Positions 1 through 7,989 of a stretch of 64,000 nt of DNA are shown here, piece after piece. Source of the DNA: Paenibacillus cellulosilyticus. GTDB lineage: Bacteria > Bacillota > Bacilli > Paenibacillales > Paenibacillaceae. The notes below the pieces were generated by a model. That model had not been told where the DNA came from. It did no database searches and saw nothing but the letters and a program-made list of their open reading frames with translations. The stretch is taken from the NCBI RefSeq assembly GCF_003182255.1, contig NZ_QGTQ01000002.1:124001-188000 (forward strand), given 5' to 3'. A program made the translations under genes and the position numbers. Within the stretch, counting starts at the first letter, position 1; every line of letters starts with the position of its first letter.

Positions 1-574
1 GCACGATGCCTTCAATGTCTGCCGACACAGACGGAAGTGCAAGCGCTTCCGCTTGTTCCGGCGCCGATGCACCCGAGAGGTGGAGCAGGTCCACCATGAC
101 ATTCCGGTAGCTGCTGCCATTCTCGTCTGTCCAATGCATCACATAAGTGTCAGCAGCCGCATCATACGAGCAAGCGATGTCCTGAACGTAGGTATCGCCC
201 TTCAGGTCAATCAGACCGATCTCGTTATATTGCAGCAGATCCGATGACGTGAACAATAGAACCGATCCCTTGCTCTGCTCGTCCGGCTGTCCGTCATGCT
301 CGGTGCGTACGGCAACAACGGCGAACGTGCCATCAGCCAGTTGGAACAGGTACGGGTTCTTCAAGCTCTTCGGATTCATCGTGCCATCCTCGTTGTCCGT
401 CGCCTTCGCAAACAAGACACCGCTGTTATGGTTCAGCGCTTCATAACGCTCGCCATCTCCACTGTAGGCAAGGTGCATGCTGTACGCGAGTTTGTTCGCG
501 TAGATGATGTCTTCTTGAGGTTCACGCGTATAGCATAGAACATCGTTACGATCGTTTTTCATTTCTGTTATCAT
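1..574 (-). CDS. GH43-like glycoside hydrolase, N-terminal part (cut by window edge)
   Basis: The first 191 codons of a minus-strand gene run off the left end of the window. I chose the ATG at 574 because an AAGGTGA ribosome site lies about 10 nt upstream; the in-frame ATG at 562 is too far from it. The protein has no signal peptide, so it is probably cytoplasmic. The segment YSMHLAYSGDG followed by ALNHNSGVLFA, then SLKNPYLFQLADGTF and LLFTSSDLLQY, has the repeating blade pattern of five-bladed beta-propeller glycosidases (GH43/GH32-like, arabinofuranosidase or xylosidase type). Catalytic residues cannot be assigned with only part of the protein. It is divergent from the AraC regulator at 736, which probably controls it. 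The family assignment is from pattern reading. Confidence 0.6.
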   Translation of the reverse strand, partial: MITEMKNDRNDVLCYTREPQEDIIYANKLAYSMHLAYSGDGERYEALNHNSGVLFAKATDNEDGTMNPKSLKNPYLFQLADGTFAVVAVRTEHDGQPDEQSKGSVLLFTSSDLLQYNEIGLIDLKGDTYVQDIACSYDAAADTYVMHWTDENGSSYRNVMVDLLHLSGASAPEQAEALALPSVSADIEGIV

Positions 575-735
575 AGAGGATAAATCACCTTTTTTTTGAT
601 ATTTTCTAATACAAATACAAGATGAGTCCGCGGATTATTGTTTATTTTACATAGAAATTATAGACCAGCAGCATTCGCCTCACAATGATCTATGATGATA
701 GAAACTTGATCTATTCTACGATTGGAGAATCTCTA

Positions 736-1506
736 ATGACTACCATCTATTACGTCGGGTATGAGTCGGATCACTCCGGTGATTTTGTGTACGACATACC
801 TGAAGGCCATGATTTCTGGCTGCTCATTACGACGCAGACCCCTGCTGTATTCTGGGTAGAGGGAGAGCTTCGAGAGTATCCTGCGAACCAAGCCGTCTTA
901 TATCCTCCCCATCAGAAAATCTATTACCGTGCCTGCACCGATACGTATGTGAACGATTGGATACGGTTTGCTTCCTCCGAGTCTTATGTGACGGAGACAA
1001 CGCTGCCGCTTGGCGTTCCGATCCCGCTGACGGACCCCGCGTACTGCCATCAGCTGTTCCATCTGCTGGCGGCTGAGAATTATTTCAACTACGACTATCG
1101 GGAGCTGTCGATCGATTATTTGCTGCGCATTTTATTCAACAAGCTGCATGAAGCATATCAGACGAAGGAACGAACCCCTCATTATCAAGTGCTGCTTGAC
1201 CTGCGCAAATCGGTGTATCACAATCCGGGCGCAGAGTGGACGGTTGCTGCAATGGCCGAGCATGTACATCTGAGCGCAGGTTATCTTCAGGCCTTGTACA
1301 AATCAACCTTTGGCATCTCCTGCATGGACGATGTCATTCAGAGCCGAATTCGACTGGCCAAGGAGAAGCTCAGCTACGGCCCGCTGCGTATTGCCGATAT
1401 TGCTGTACAGTGCGGATACAAGAATGTCGAGCATTTCACCCGACAGTTCCGTCAGATCGCAGGGTGCACGCCAAGGGATTTTCGCAAGAAGGCTTCAGCT
1501 CATTGA
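736..1506 (+). CDS. AraC family transcriptional regulator
   Basis: A 256-residue one-component regulator. The N-terminal half (about 1-150) has a cupin-like AraC ligand-binding pattern (HDFWLLITTQTPAVFWV, then YPPHQKIYYRA). The C-terminal 100 residues carry two helix-turn-helix motifs: AAMAEHVHLSAGYLQALYK and IADIAVQCGYKNVEHFTRQF, ending in the usual CTPRDFRKK. Start: an upstream in-frame ATG exists at 685, but GGAGA seven nt before the ATG at 736 marks the real start. The gene is divergent from the GH43-like gene across 161 bp and is its likely regulator, with a sugar as probable inducer (inference). A stem-loop terminator follows. Confidence 0.88.
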   Translation: MTTIYYVGYESDHSGDFVYDIPEGHDFWLLITTQTPAVFWVEGELREYPANQAVLYPPHQKIYYRACTDTYVNDWIRFASSESYVTETTLPLGVPIPLTDPAYCHQLFHLLAAENYFNYDYRELSIDYLLRILFNKLHEAYQTKERTPHYQVLLDLRKSVYHNPGAEWTVAAMAEHVHLSAGYLQALYKSTFGISCMDDVIQSRIRLAKEKLSYGPLRIADIAVQCGYKNVEHFTRQFRQIAGCTPRDFRKKASAH

Positions 1507-1512
1507 TAATAG

Positions 1513-1565
1513 AAACAGCGGCAGCCTTGGACGATATAAGAGGTCCTTGACTGCCGCTGTTTTAT
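1513..1565 (+). terminator. Rho-independent terminator after the AraC gene
   Basis: AACAGCGGCAG pairs with CTGCCGCTGTT across a 26-nt loop, followed by TTTATT. It lies directly after the AraC stop codon and may also serve the convergent HAD remnant. Confidence 0.75.
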
Positions 1566-1577
1566 TGAACTAACGAA

Positions 1578-2092
1578 CTACTGGGAATTTAGAAGAGAAA
1601 GTACATCCATCGGATGCTCAAACTTATACTTAGCTGGAATACGGTCGGGGTGCTTACATCCCCAAAGCGCTAGTCCAAAATCCATACCTTCGTCTCTTGC
1701 ACATTCATAGTCATAGATAGTGTCACCAATATAGATGGATGACTCGGCGCTTGCCTCTGAAATCTGTAGGAATTGCAGCAGTGGATCTGGATTAGGTTTA
1801 TGAAGCCTTGTGTCGTCCGCACATACCATGTATTTGAGATCGTTAGCCAGACCAAACGGAACAAAGTCATTTTGATATTCATGATACGTCTTTGAAGTTA
1901 CCACTCCCGTTGTAATTGAACGTTCCTTTAGGGTGGTCAGCACCTGCTGAATGCCATCGTATACATGAATAGTCTGTCGATAATCTGCCATGTACTCATT
2001 CCCATATTGATTCGCAAGATCAATATCCTCTATCCCCAGCTGGGGCAAAGATGATGATCCAGGGATTCCCAGAACGAAAGCAGCTGCTTGCT
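1578..2092 (-). pseudogene. HAD-superfamily phosphatase remnant, N-terminus deleted
   Basis: The open frame has an ATG at 2048, but homologous-looking codons continue upstream in the same frame to about 2092 (AFVLGIPG), where they run into a LacI gene read in another frame. Motif II/III features of beta-phosphoglucomutase-like HAD hydrolases are present: TGVVTSKTYHEYQ, a lysine in LHKPNPDP, and IGDTIYDYECARDEG with the acidic motif IV. Motif I (DxDGT), which carries the nucleophile aspartate, would lie in the missing 20-50 N-terminal residues. The product of the ATG at 2048 (156 aa) should therefore be catalytically dead. It is the downstream half of a deletion chimera with the LacI gene. Confidence 0.75.
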
Positions 2093-2428
2093 TTTAAGCA
2101 TATCCAAGTAACTAAGTTCGATGTCCGGGTTATATTTCGTAGGGAGAACCATCACGGTGTATCCAAGCTCGACGGATTGATTTAATTTGCCATGAAGCAT
2201 TTGATCAAAAGCTTGATTATTATTGTGGGGCATGATTACGCCGATGTTTCTTGTTTCTTTACGTATTAAATCGACAGCAAGACGGTTAGGCGTATAATCC
2301 AATTCATCAATTACACGCTGTACGGCCGCCCGTTTGGATTCAGATACATACGAATTATTATTTAATACTCTTGATACGGTCGATACAGAGACTCCTGCCC
2401 GCTTTGCGATATCATTAATATTGGTCAA
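2030..2428 (-). pseudogene. LacI family regulator, truncated after the start of the effector domain
   Basis: A TTG start at 2428 with AGGGG upstream gives a normal LacI DNA-binding domain (NINDIAKRAGVSVSTVSRVL, hinge helix TPNRLAVDLIRK). Only about 60 residues of the periplasmic-binding-like effector domain follow, up to SYLDMLKSKQL. The frame then enters out-of-frame HAD sequence and stops at 2030, giving 132 aa instead of the usual ~330. A deletion around 2075-2095 removed the LacI C-terminus and the HAD N-terminus. The truncated protein could still bind an operator but has no complete effector or dimer domain. Confidence 0.8.
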
Positions 2429-2456
2429 GTTGCATTCCCCTATCTACGACTCGACA

Positions 2457-3365
2457 TCACTCAACCTTAGGTAAAACATTACCTTGCATTTCTTTTATGA
2501 TTTCTAAGAATTGACCCACTTCCTTGGATGGATGTAATGGATATATCAAACCGTATGGAACTGTGAAATCTAAATCACTAGGGATCGTCACCAAGGAAGG
2601 ATGAATATCTGCCCACGCCTCCAATGTTAACATAACCGTATTACTTTCCTCGCAGCGATTAAACACATCAAGATCATAGAGACGCGGAACATCCTTAATT
2701 CGAATTTGAGGATGTTTCATTTTCAGGAAATCTCGTATGTCATGAATGACAGCACTATTCCCTCCATTCACTACAGCCAATCTTTCACCATACAAATCTT
2801 CGACACAAAGTGTTTTTCTTGAAGCCAGCTTATGCTGCCGAGATACGGCAAAGCAAACGCGGTAACTCCCAAGCTCAAGCACACGGTAGTAATCCTTCAA
2901 GTTATCTGTAAGAAATGGCCCCGCAATGATATCGAGCGATTGGCCAATCATGCGGTAAGTCGTTGGGAGTGTATGTGCGTCATCTTCGAAATGAACGATG
3001 TTTATTCCGAATTGAGGGTATAGGTCGCTAATTCCATTCCACAAATCAATCAAAACCTTACAGGGATTAAGCATAGAAGTACCGACCCGAACAATATGCC
3101 GATTAGCCTGTGCGGACTGATGCATGCGGATAAGAGATTCTTGAAAATACTGCAGCATATGTTCCGCATCTTTGATAAAAGCTGTTCCTGCCTTTGTGAG
3201 GCTGACACCGTGGTTGGTACGGATAAAAAGCGGGACTCCGGCTTGCTTTTCCAACAAATTCATTTGCTTCATCACAGCGGTTGAAGAAATAAAAAGCTTT
3301 TCGGCTGCCTTAGAAAAGCTTCCGGAATCCGCCACTTGAACAAACGTCTTCAGTTGCTCAATCAT
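2457..3365 (-). CDS. LysR family transcriptional regulator
   Basis: 302 residues, the normal LysR length. The N-terminal winged helix-turn-helix is clear (LKTFVQVADSGSFSKAAEKL, SSTAVMKQMNLLE, GVSLTKAGTAFI). Residues from about 90 form the substrate-binding domain. The gene is divergent from a short-chain dehydrogenase across about 160 bp that holds a TTAG-N11-CTAA box at 3394-3412. This is the classic LysR/target arrangement, so the SDR is its probable target (inference). The effector is unknown. Confidence 0.9.
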   Translation of the reverse strand: MIEQLKTFVQVADSGSFSKAAEKLFISSTAVMKQMNLLEKQAGVPLFIRTNHGVSLTKAGTAFIKDAEHMLQYFQESLIRMHQSAQANRHIVRVGTSMLNPCKVLIDLWNGISDLYPQFGINIVHFEDDAHTLPTTYRMIGQSLDIIAGPFLTDNLKDYYRVLELGSYRVCFAVSRQHKLASRKTLCVEDLYGERLAVVNGGNSAVIHDIRDFLKMKHPQIRIKDVPRLYDLDVFNRCEESNTVMLTLEAWADIHPSLVTIPSDLDFTVPYGLIYPLHPSKEVGQFLEIIKEMQGNVLPKVE

Positions 3366-3393
3366 TCAGGTTGCTCCCCTTTTGCATAAACCA

Positions 3394-3412
3394 TTAGTTA
3401 ATACCATGCTAA
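3394..3412. promoter_or_regulatory. Candidate LysR binding box (TTAG-N11-CTAA)
   Basis: TTAG and CTAA form an interrupted inverted repeat with 11 bases between, fitting the T-N11-A rule for LysR-type regulators. It lies 29 bp upstream of the lysR start, in the divergent lysR/SDR intergenic region. Confidence 0.45.
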
Positions 3413-3523
3413 CTTATTTGAAATTCCGTAGCAAGCTGCTAAGCCGTAACATTAGAGAAGAACGAAAGAGAAAACAGAAGCTTTAAAACACTACACACAG
3501 GAACTGTATTGGAGGAGAATACG

Positions 3524-4363
3524 ATGGAAAACAAAGTCTGGTTCATAACAGGAGCTTCTCGCGGATTAGGGCGCATTTGGGCGGAGGCCGCACTCTCTCG
3601 CGGGGATAAGGTTGCCGCGACCGCTCGCACACCGGAAAGCATCGCCGAACTTAAGGAACGTTTTGGAGACAATGTTCTCCCCCTAGCGCTCGATGTAACG
3701 GATTCCCAGCAGGTCGAACATGCCGTTCGGCAGGCTCATGCGCATTTCGGCAGGCTGGATGTGGTTCTTAACAATGCAGGTTACACGCTGGTTGGTACAG
3801 CTGAGGAGGCTGACGAATCCGACGTCCGCGCTCTGTTTGACGCCAATTACTTTGGTACGCTTCGGGTCATCCAAGCTGCCCTGCCTCTGCTTCGACAACA
3901 AGGCAGCGGGCACATTCTCGGCGTCTCAAGCGCTATGGGCATTGTTGCGGCACCGCTCATCGGCTTCTATTGCGCTTCCAAATGGGCAGTCGAAGCACTG
4001 CACGATAGCCTCGCTCAAGAGGTTAAAAGCTTCGGCATTAAGGTCACGTTGCTCGAGCCGGGCGCCTTTGCAACCGACTTTGGAAGCCCCCTGTCCATGA
4101 AGACATCACAGGGATTGGAAGTGTACACTGAACTTCGAAATCGGGTGACTGCTCGCTTATCGACAGAAGAACGAGGCGATCCGAATGCGACGGCCGAAGC
4201 GATTCTTCAAATCATAGACGCCGAGGACCCACCGCTGCGGTTCGCGGTCGGCGCAGGGGTCTTGCCTTTGGTGCGCGGAGTCTATGCTGATCGTTTAGCT
4301 ACTTGGGAGACATGGGAAGCTGTTTCGAACGGAGCGCAAGGAACGCCGATAAGCCGCCGTTAG
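3524..4363 (+). CDS. SDR family NAD(P)-dependent oxidoreductase
   Basis: 279 residues from the ATG at 3524, which has GGAGG nine nt upstream; an in-frame TTG at 3509 lies ahead of that site and is not used. Classical short-chain dehydrogenase motifs: cofactor-binding TGASRGLG near residue 10, LDVT for the adenine ring, NNAG near 85, active-site Ser in VSSAMG and YCASK (Tyr-x-x-x-Lys) near 155. An Arg in the first beta-alpha turn region (ATARTPE) suggests NADP(H). The substrate is unknown. The divergent LysR gene probably regulates it, and a hairpin follows. Confidence 0.9.
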   Translation: MENKVWFITGASRGLGRIWAEAALSRGDKVAATARTPESIAELKERFGDNVLPLALDVTDSQQVEHAVRQAHAHFGRLDVVLNNAGYTLVGTAEEADESDVRALFDANYFGTLRVIQAALPLLRQQGSGHILGVSSAMGIVAAPLIGFYCASKWAVEALHDSLAQEVKSFGIKVTLLEPGAFATDFGSPLSMKTSQGLEVYTELRNRVTARLSTEERGDPNATAEAILQIIDAEDPPLRFAVGAGVLPLVRGVYADRLATWETWEAVSNGAQGTPISRR

Positions 4364-4387
4364 ATTTGGAATTAGCAGAAGGTAAAG

Positions 4388-4425
4388 AAACAGGGGGCAG
4401 CTGCAAAGGCAGTCTGTCCCCTGTT
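4388..4425 (+). terminator. Stem-loop terminator after the SDR gene
   Basis: AACAGGGG pairs with CCCCTGTT, with a second small stem (GCAG/CTGC-like) in the loop. It has little T-run on the plus strand and may serve both convergent genes. Confidence 0.55.
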
Positions 4426-4445
4426 AGCATACTTAAGTGACAAGA

Positions 4446-4882
4446 TCATCTAACCGTCTGGTAAGCGAGGCCTATGGCTCCAGAATCAAAGGTTTTGTTT
4501 TCGATTAGTTTAAGATTGATCTTCTCCTTGAGACCTTGGAATAACGGCAATCCCTTACCGATCAGGACGGGAGAAACCGTAATTTTATACTCATCTATCA
4601 AATCATGCTGCATAAGGTAGTGTGCAAGCCTGGGACTGCCGAGGATGACCATATCCTGGCCTGGCTGCTGTTTGAGATTCATGATCTCTTGCTCGACATC
4701 TTCTTTCACCAGTCTGGAATTGTTCCATTCGACATTCTCCAGCGTCGTGGAAAAAACGATATTTCTTTCGCGTATTTCTCCAATTCAGCATTGTAAGAAA
4801 TCCAGCCAATGTCCATTTCACCATTCGGCCCTTCTACAAAACCGTCAAGCGATGCGTGCAGGAATAGAACGAGTTTTCTCAT
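4446..4882 (-). pseudogene. DHFR-like (RibD C-terminal domain) protein gene with internal deletion and frameshift
   Basis: From an ATG at 4882 with GGAGG upstream, the reading begins MRKLVLFLHASLDGFVEG and continues to AELEKYAKEI. That frame then stops shortly after. A second frame resumes with IVFSTTLENVEWNN and runs to the normal C-terminus (DMVILGSPRLAHYL, LIDEYKITVSPVLIGKGLP, AYQTVR). These are the two ends of a dihydrofolate-reductase-like RibD_C family protein. The roughly 45-55 residues that normally lie between them are missing, and the junction (about 4760) is out of frame. An internal ATG at 4709 could give only an 87-residue fragment. The gene is almost certainly inactive. Confidence 0.78.
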
Positions 4883-4948
4883 ATTCCATTCTCCTCCGAT
4901 GTGGAATCTATATTCAATGAACCTTAATTTAACGTTTCCCGTTTATTG

Positions 4949-4972
4949 AAAAAAGCTGCCCCGCGGCAGCCT
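4949..4972 (-). terminator. Rho-independent terminator of the sigma-VOC gene
   Basis: On the minus strand GGCTGCC pairs with GGCAGC around a short loop, followed by TTTTTTC. It lies just beyond the stop codon at 5004. Confidence 0.8.
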
Positions 4973-5003
4973 TCTTGATATTGAGCGACCTGTTCATCAC
5001 TTT

Positions 5004-5972
5004 CTACTCTACGATCGTAATGACATTGCCGTCTGGATCATGGACATGAAAATATTTTCCACAAGGTAGATTATCATAGCGATTTGATACGGTTACCCCA
5101 TTGTCGAGCAACTGCGTATAAAATGCTTCTGCATCATCGGTACGCAACTCAAAGATCGGCGCTGGCTTTCCGTTTCGTGTAAAATGTAACGGGGTTAGTT
5201 CTTGCTCTTCATGCATGAGGACGCTTGGACCATTTTCTCCAAGTTGAATGATCGCATTTGCGTTTTGATCAAAGCGCGTAGGTTCCCGCAGCAAGATGAC
5301 ACCAAGATTTTCTACGTACCATTTTGCTGAAACCTCTACATTTCGGACCGGAAGATTAATACATGCAAGCCCTGTGATCCTTTTCATTACCTTTGTAACA
5401 AACGCCGAACCTAATTTTTGTTCTCTCATCGTTTGCTCCGCCAATTCAAACAACTCCTTCTTTAACATGGTTTTGGCCCTGCGAAGACGACTTTCCACTA
5501 AGCTGAGGTTCATATCATACAGCCTACTAATTTCCGTTGCAGTATAGCCACCTAAATAATACTGCGTAATAACCATGCGATACTTTTCATCCAGTTCCCC
5601 AAGTGCCTTCCATACCGCCTGTTGTCGTTCGCGACGCAAAAACGTTTCTTCGGTGAAGTTCTCGGCACTACCGGCCAGCACCGCGTCTTCAAGCCCCAAA
5701 GAAGGCTTCATTTTGCGAGCAAAATCCGTTGCCGTATTGCGTGCGATACTCAGAAGCCAACTTCCGAATTTACTTGCGTCTTGAAGTTTGGTTAGGTTGT
5801 ACCAGGCCTTCACGAAAACTTCCTGAGCGACATCTTCTGCATCGTGGGCATCGCCCAACCTTGAATAAGCAGCTAAATAAACGGCATTGGCATATCGGCC
5901 AACCAATTCTCTAAATGTTTCCGTGTTTCCTTGAGCTGATTGTCTCACCAGTATACTGTCCTCGTTGGTCAT
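5004..5972 (-). CDS. ECF-type sigma-70 factor fused to a C-terminal glyoxalase/VOC domain
   Basis: 322 residues. Region 2 of an ECF sigma factor spans about 10-90 (DAHDAEDVAQEVFVKAW, KFGSWLLSIARN) and region 4 about 115-175 (LDEKYRMVITQYYLGGYTATEI, then VESRLRRAKTMLK). After a short linker (EQKLGSAFVTKVMKRI, residues ~185-199) comes a complete vicinal-oxygen-chelate domain at ~200-322 (LACINLPVRNVEVSAKWYVENLG, FELRTDDAEAFYTQLLDNG, FHVHDPDGNVITIVE). The VOC domain has the usual C-terminal DPDGN motif but few clear metal ligands, so it may bind a ligand rather than catalyse. Start ATG at 5972 with AGGTGAG just upstream. No anti-sigma gene is adjacent, so the VOC domain may control the sigma factor (inference). 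There is one continuous frame and no sign of frameshift. Confidence 0.87.
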   Translation of the reverse strand: MTNEDSILVRQSAQGNTETFRELVGRYANAVYLAAYSRLGDAHDAEDVAQEVFVKAWYNLTKLQDASKFGSWLLSIARNTATDFARKMKPSLGLEDAVLAGSAENFTEETFLRRERQQAVWKALGELDEKYRMVITQYYLGGYTATEISRLYDMNLSLVESRLRRAKTMLKKELFELAEQTMREQKLGSAFVTKVMKRITGLACINLPVRNVEVSAKWYVENLGVILLREPTRFDQNANAIIQLGENGPSVLMHEEQELTPLHFTRNGKPAPIFELRTDDAEAFYTQLLDNGVTVSNRYDNLPCGKYFHVHDPDGNVITIVE

Positions 5973-5998
5973 GTCTCACCTCTGTGAAGCCGCCTCAC

Positions 5999-6154
5999 TT
6001 ATATAGACGGATCTTTGGAGCAATTACAGTCAAATAGATTGCCGGTTCCTATATTAAATATCTTATATACTTCAATAATTGAGCTATCGTCACCCGTTAG
6101 TGCAACCAAAAAGTTAACTCTTTGCTCGGGTTTCAGTAAACCATGCAAGTGCAA
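5999..6154 (-). CDS. Possible small ORF or gene remnant
   Basis: This 51-codon frame has a possible TTG start with GGATAA upstream and reads LLKPEQRVNFLVALTGDD and onward to KDPSI before its stop. The composition looks protein-like, but I recognise no family. A competing 16-codon frame from an ATG with the same upstream AAAGGA ends quickly, so this could equally be the 3' end of a decayed gene. It is the only content seen between the sigma-VOC gene and RidA. Confidence 0.2.
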   Translation of the reverse strand: MHLHGLLKPEQRVNFLVALTGDDSSIIEVYKIFNIGTGNLFDCNCSKDPSI

Positions 6155-6167
6155 GTTGTTCCATAAA

Positions 6168-6533
6168 TTATCCTTTAAACGCTATAGCGTCAAGTTGGAA
6201 TTGAAGTCCATCCTCTCCGCCACGATGTGCAAACTCTGTTTGTATTGATTTGCGTGCAGGATACTTGCCATTAAATCTTTCTTTGACTACCTTTTCCAAC
6301 ACAGGTATGTTCCAAATATCTCTAAACATGCAATCAATCTTAACGACTGATTCTAAAGTTAAACCGATTGATTCCAGTCGCTTTTCCAAATGGTCAAATG
6401 CACCATTAATTTGATTCTCAATAGGTTGACCAATATTTCCGACACAATAATTTATGAATGCAAAATCACCAGCCTCAACAATTCCAGAATGTACCCAATC
6501 CTCATTAATATCTCTCCTTACAATTTCACCCAT
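6168..6533 (-). CDS. RidA/YjgF family protein
   Basis: 121 residues, the typical RidA length. The pattern GDFAFINYCVGNIGQPIENQINGAFDHLEKRLES, VVKIDCMFRDIWNIPVLEKVVKERF and YPARKSIQTEFAH (read in pieces) follows the RidA fold, including the conserved arginine in PAR that binds the carboxylate of imine intermediates in true 2-iminobutanoate deaminases. The N-terminal active-site region is less typical, so activity on enamines/imines is likely but not certain. Cytoplasmic. No operon partner is evident. Confidence 0.8.
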   Translation of the reverse strand: MGEIVRRDINEDWVHSGIVEAGDFAFINYCVGNIGQPIENQINGAFDHLEKRLESIGLTLESVVKIDCMFRDIWNIPVLEKVVKERFNGKYPARKSIQTEFAHRGGEDGLQFQLDAIAFKG

Positions 6534-6643
6534 ATAATTACCCCCTATATGAATAAGTATCTATTACAAATAATCAAGAACATATGTTCCCTTACAGTAC
6601 CATAAATACCCAGTTTATTCAACTAATTTGCCCGTTAGCTTAA

Positions 6644-6667
6644 CAGCCTGCCGACTACGGCAGGCTG
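6644..6667 (-). terminator. Perfect 10-bp stem-loop (possible terminator)
   Basis: CAGCCTGCCG and CGGCAGGCTG form a perfect stem with a four-base loop, between the stop codon of the small exported protein (6693) and RidA. Only TGTTAAG follows on the minus strand, so the T-run is weak. Confidence 0.5.
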
Positions 6668-6692
6668 CGTTATTGAGGTAGCGTTCTCATCA

Positions 6693-7097
6693 TCATAGTT
6701 TGCGAATTTTGATGCATTTAATATACTCTGTTTCATTTACTTTAACGGCGATGGCATCTTTCTGCGAGATGTTTTGAATTGAATAAAAATTAATACCTAG
6801 CGGGGCTTTACATTCAGATACTGAACAACCTATATCACCATTTTTCTCTACTTTTGACTTTACAACTCTTTGCCCTTCGCCAATATGATTTTCAATTTGT
6901 TCTGCCTCAACTAATTCATTTGTAAAGCCATAAACATATCCATTCAGAGCTACAGTATATACATATTCTTTAGCCTCAACTTCTGAAGTAGCCTTCTGCG
7001 ACTGACTGGAACAAACGCACAACATTAAACAGCTCAATAGCGTTACAAACACAACTTTTATTATAGAGTTACATCTAATAAACCTTAACTTTCTCAA
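6693..7097 (-). CDS. Small exported or lipoprotein-like hypothetical protein
   Basis: 134 residues from a TTG at 7097 with AAGGAGGGAG upstream. The N-terminus is basic (MRKLRFIRCNSIIK), followed by a hydrophobic core VVFVTLLSCLMLCVC and then SSQSQKATSE. This is a signal peptide with cysteines that could act as a lipobox (LCVC). The mature part is about 105 residues with Tyr-Val-rich strands and two further cysteines (IGCSVSECK), and no recognised family. It is probably outside the membrane. Lower GC than the sugar operons, like its RidA neighbour. Confidence 0.6.
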   Translation of the reverse strand: MRKLRFIRCNSIIKVVFVTLLSCLMLCVCSSQSQKATSEVEAKEYVYTVALNGYVYGFTNELVEAEQIENHIGEGQRVVKSKVEKNGDIGCSVSECKAPLGINFYSIQNISQKDAIAVKVNETEYIKCIKIRKL

Positions 7098-7174
7098 TTT
7101 GTCTCCCTCCTTGATAACATATAAATATAAGACGGAATTTCAACTGTAAGGTTACGCTATCCCACCCAATCGCT

Positions 7175-7211
7175 TAATAGAAAGAGCAGTTGCCACGATG
7201 GCAAGCTGCTC
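7175..7211 (-). terminator. Stem-loop terminator downstream of the methyltransferase gene
   Basis: GAGCAG-TTGCCA pairs with TGGCAA-GCTGCTC around CGA. On the minus strand it is followed by TTTCTATT. It lies about 85 bp past the methyltransferase stop; I see nothing else in that gap. Confidence 0.6.
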
Positions 7212-7294
7212 CTAGATGTTCTGAATAAACATAACCATTTTTTTTATTCTGATAACTTGTTAGCTGAAGCTCGAACTGCCATTGGTTTCTATTT

Positions 7295-7888
7295 TCACTT
7301 ACCTCTTCTTAACGTGGAAATATGGAAAGGATAGCGGTTGAATGTCTCATACCGCTCCAATTGTTCGATAATCGCACCGCGGTCCTCTGCATAATGCTCC
7401 AGCCTGCTGACTGGCGATTGCTTCAGGCCCGCCATGAACATTAGGCTGCCGCCTGGCTTCAACAAACGAAGACAGGCATCCAGGCACTGCTCGAACTGAC
7501 CCGCTTCTTGAATGGCAGACCCAATCAGAGTGACAAGATCAAAGGCGCCTTGAGGCAGCTCTGGATCGAAAATGCTCCGGTTCACAACCTCTGACGGATT
7601 CGGATGTCCCTCTCTCTTCTGCCGATACGCGAACAACTCGCAGATGCCGCTGTCGATATCGATGCTCGTCAGCCGTCCTTTTCCCTTCAACCAATAACCA
7701 AGATAATCATCCCAGTCACCTGTACCGATTCCAACATTGCAGACTCGCATCCCATCGATAACCGCGAATTCCTTTCTCGCATACACGCGCGTCATGCACT
7801 CCGCATACAAATTGTCGGGCGACGAGTTCCACTCCCCTGCCTCAGGTCCCTTCAGCTCCAAGTAATGGTTAAACAGTTTCTCTTCCAT
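7295..7888 (-). CDS. Class I SAM-dependent methyltransferase
   Basis: 197 residues. SAM-binding motif I is MRVCNVGIGTGDWDDYLG at about residues 46-63. The acidic end of strand 2 is LTSIDID (~75), motif II/III is FDLVTLIGSAIQEAG, and LLKPGGSLMFMAG closes the Rossmann core. The substrate cannot be told from sequence; the N-terminal DNLYAECMTRVYAR is not a pattern I can assign. It lies downstream of the xylanase operon but is separated from it by a strong terminator (7916-7951), so it is probably an independent gene. Confidence 0.8.
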   Translation of the reverse strand: MEEKLFNHYLELKGPEAGEWNSSPDNLYAECMTRVYARKEFAVIDGMRVCNVGIGTGDWDDYLGYWLKGKGRLTSIDIDSGICELFAYRQKREGHPNPSEVVNRSIFDPELPQGAFDLVTLIGSAIQEAGQFEQCLDACLRLLKPGGSLMFMAGLKQSPVSRLEHYAEDRGAIIEQLERYETFNRYPFHISTLRRGK

Positions 7889-7915
7889 TCTCTATCACTC
7901 CCTATAGCGAGCAAA

Positions 7916-7951
7916 AGGAGCAGGCGTGAATTCACTGCACGCACTGCTCCT
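7916..7951 (-). terminator. Rho-independent terminator of the xylanase operon
   Basis: On the minus strand AGGAGCAG pairs with CTGCTCCT with an additional GTG/CAC stem inside, followed by TTTTGCTC. It ends the long operon that starts near 23.8 kb. Confidence 0.75.
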
Positions 7952-7989
7952 ATGCCGTCTGTATCTATCTTGTCCTCCTATTATAGGGA

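Noticed and set aside
575-735. Riboswitch or structured leader between the GH43-like and AraC genes
   Set aside because: The stretch is AT-rich without a stable paired structure that I can find. It is read as a plain divergent promoter region.
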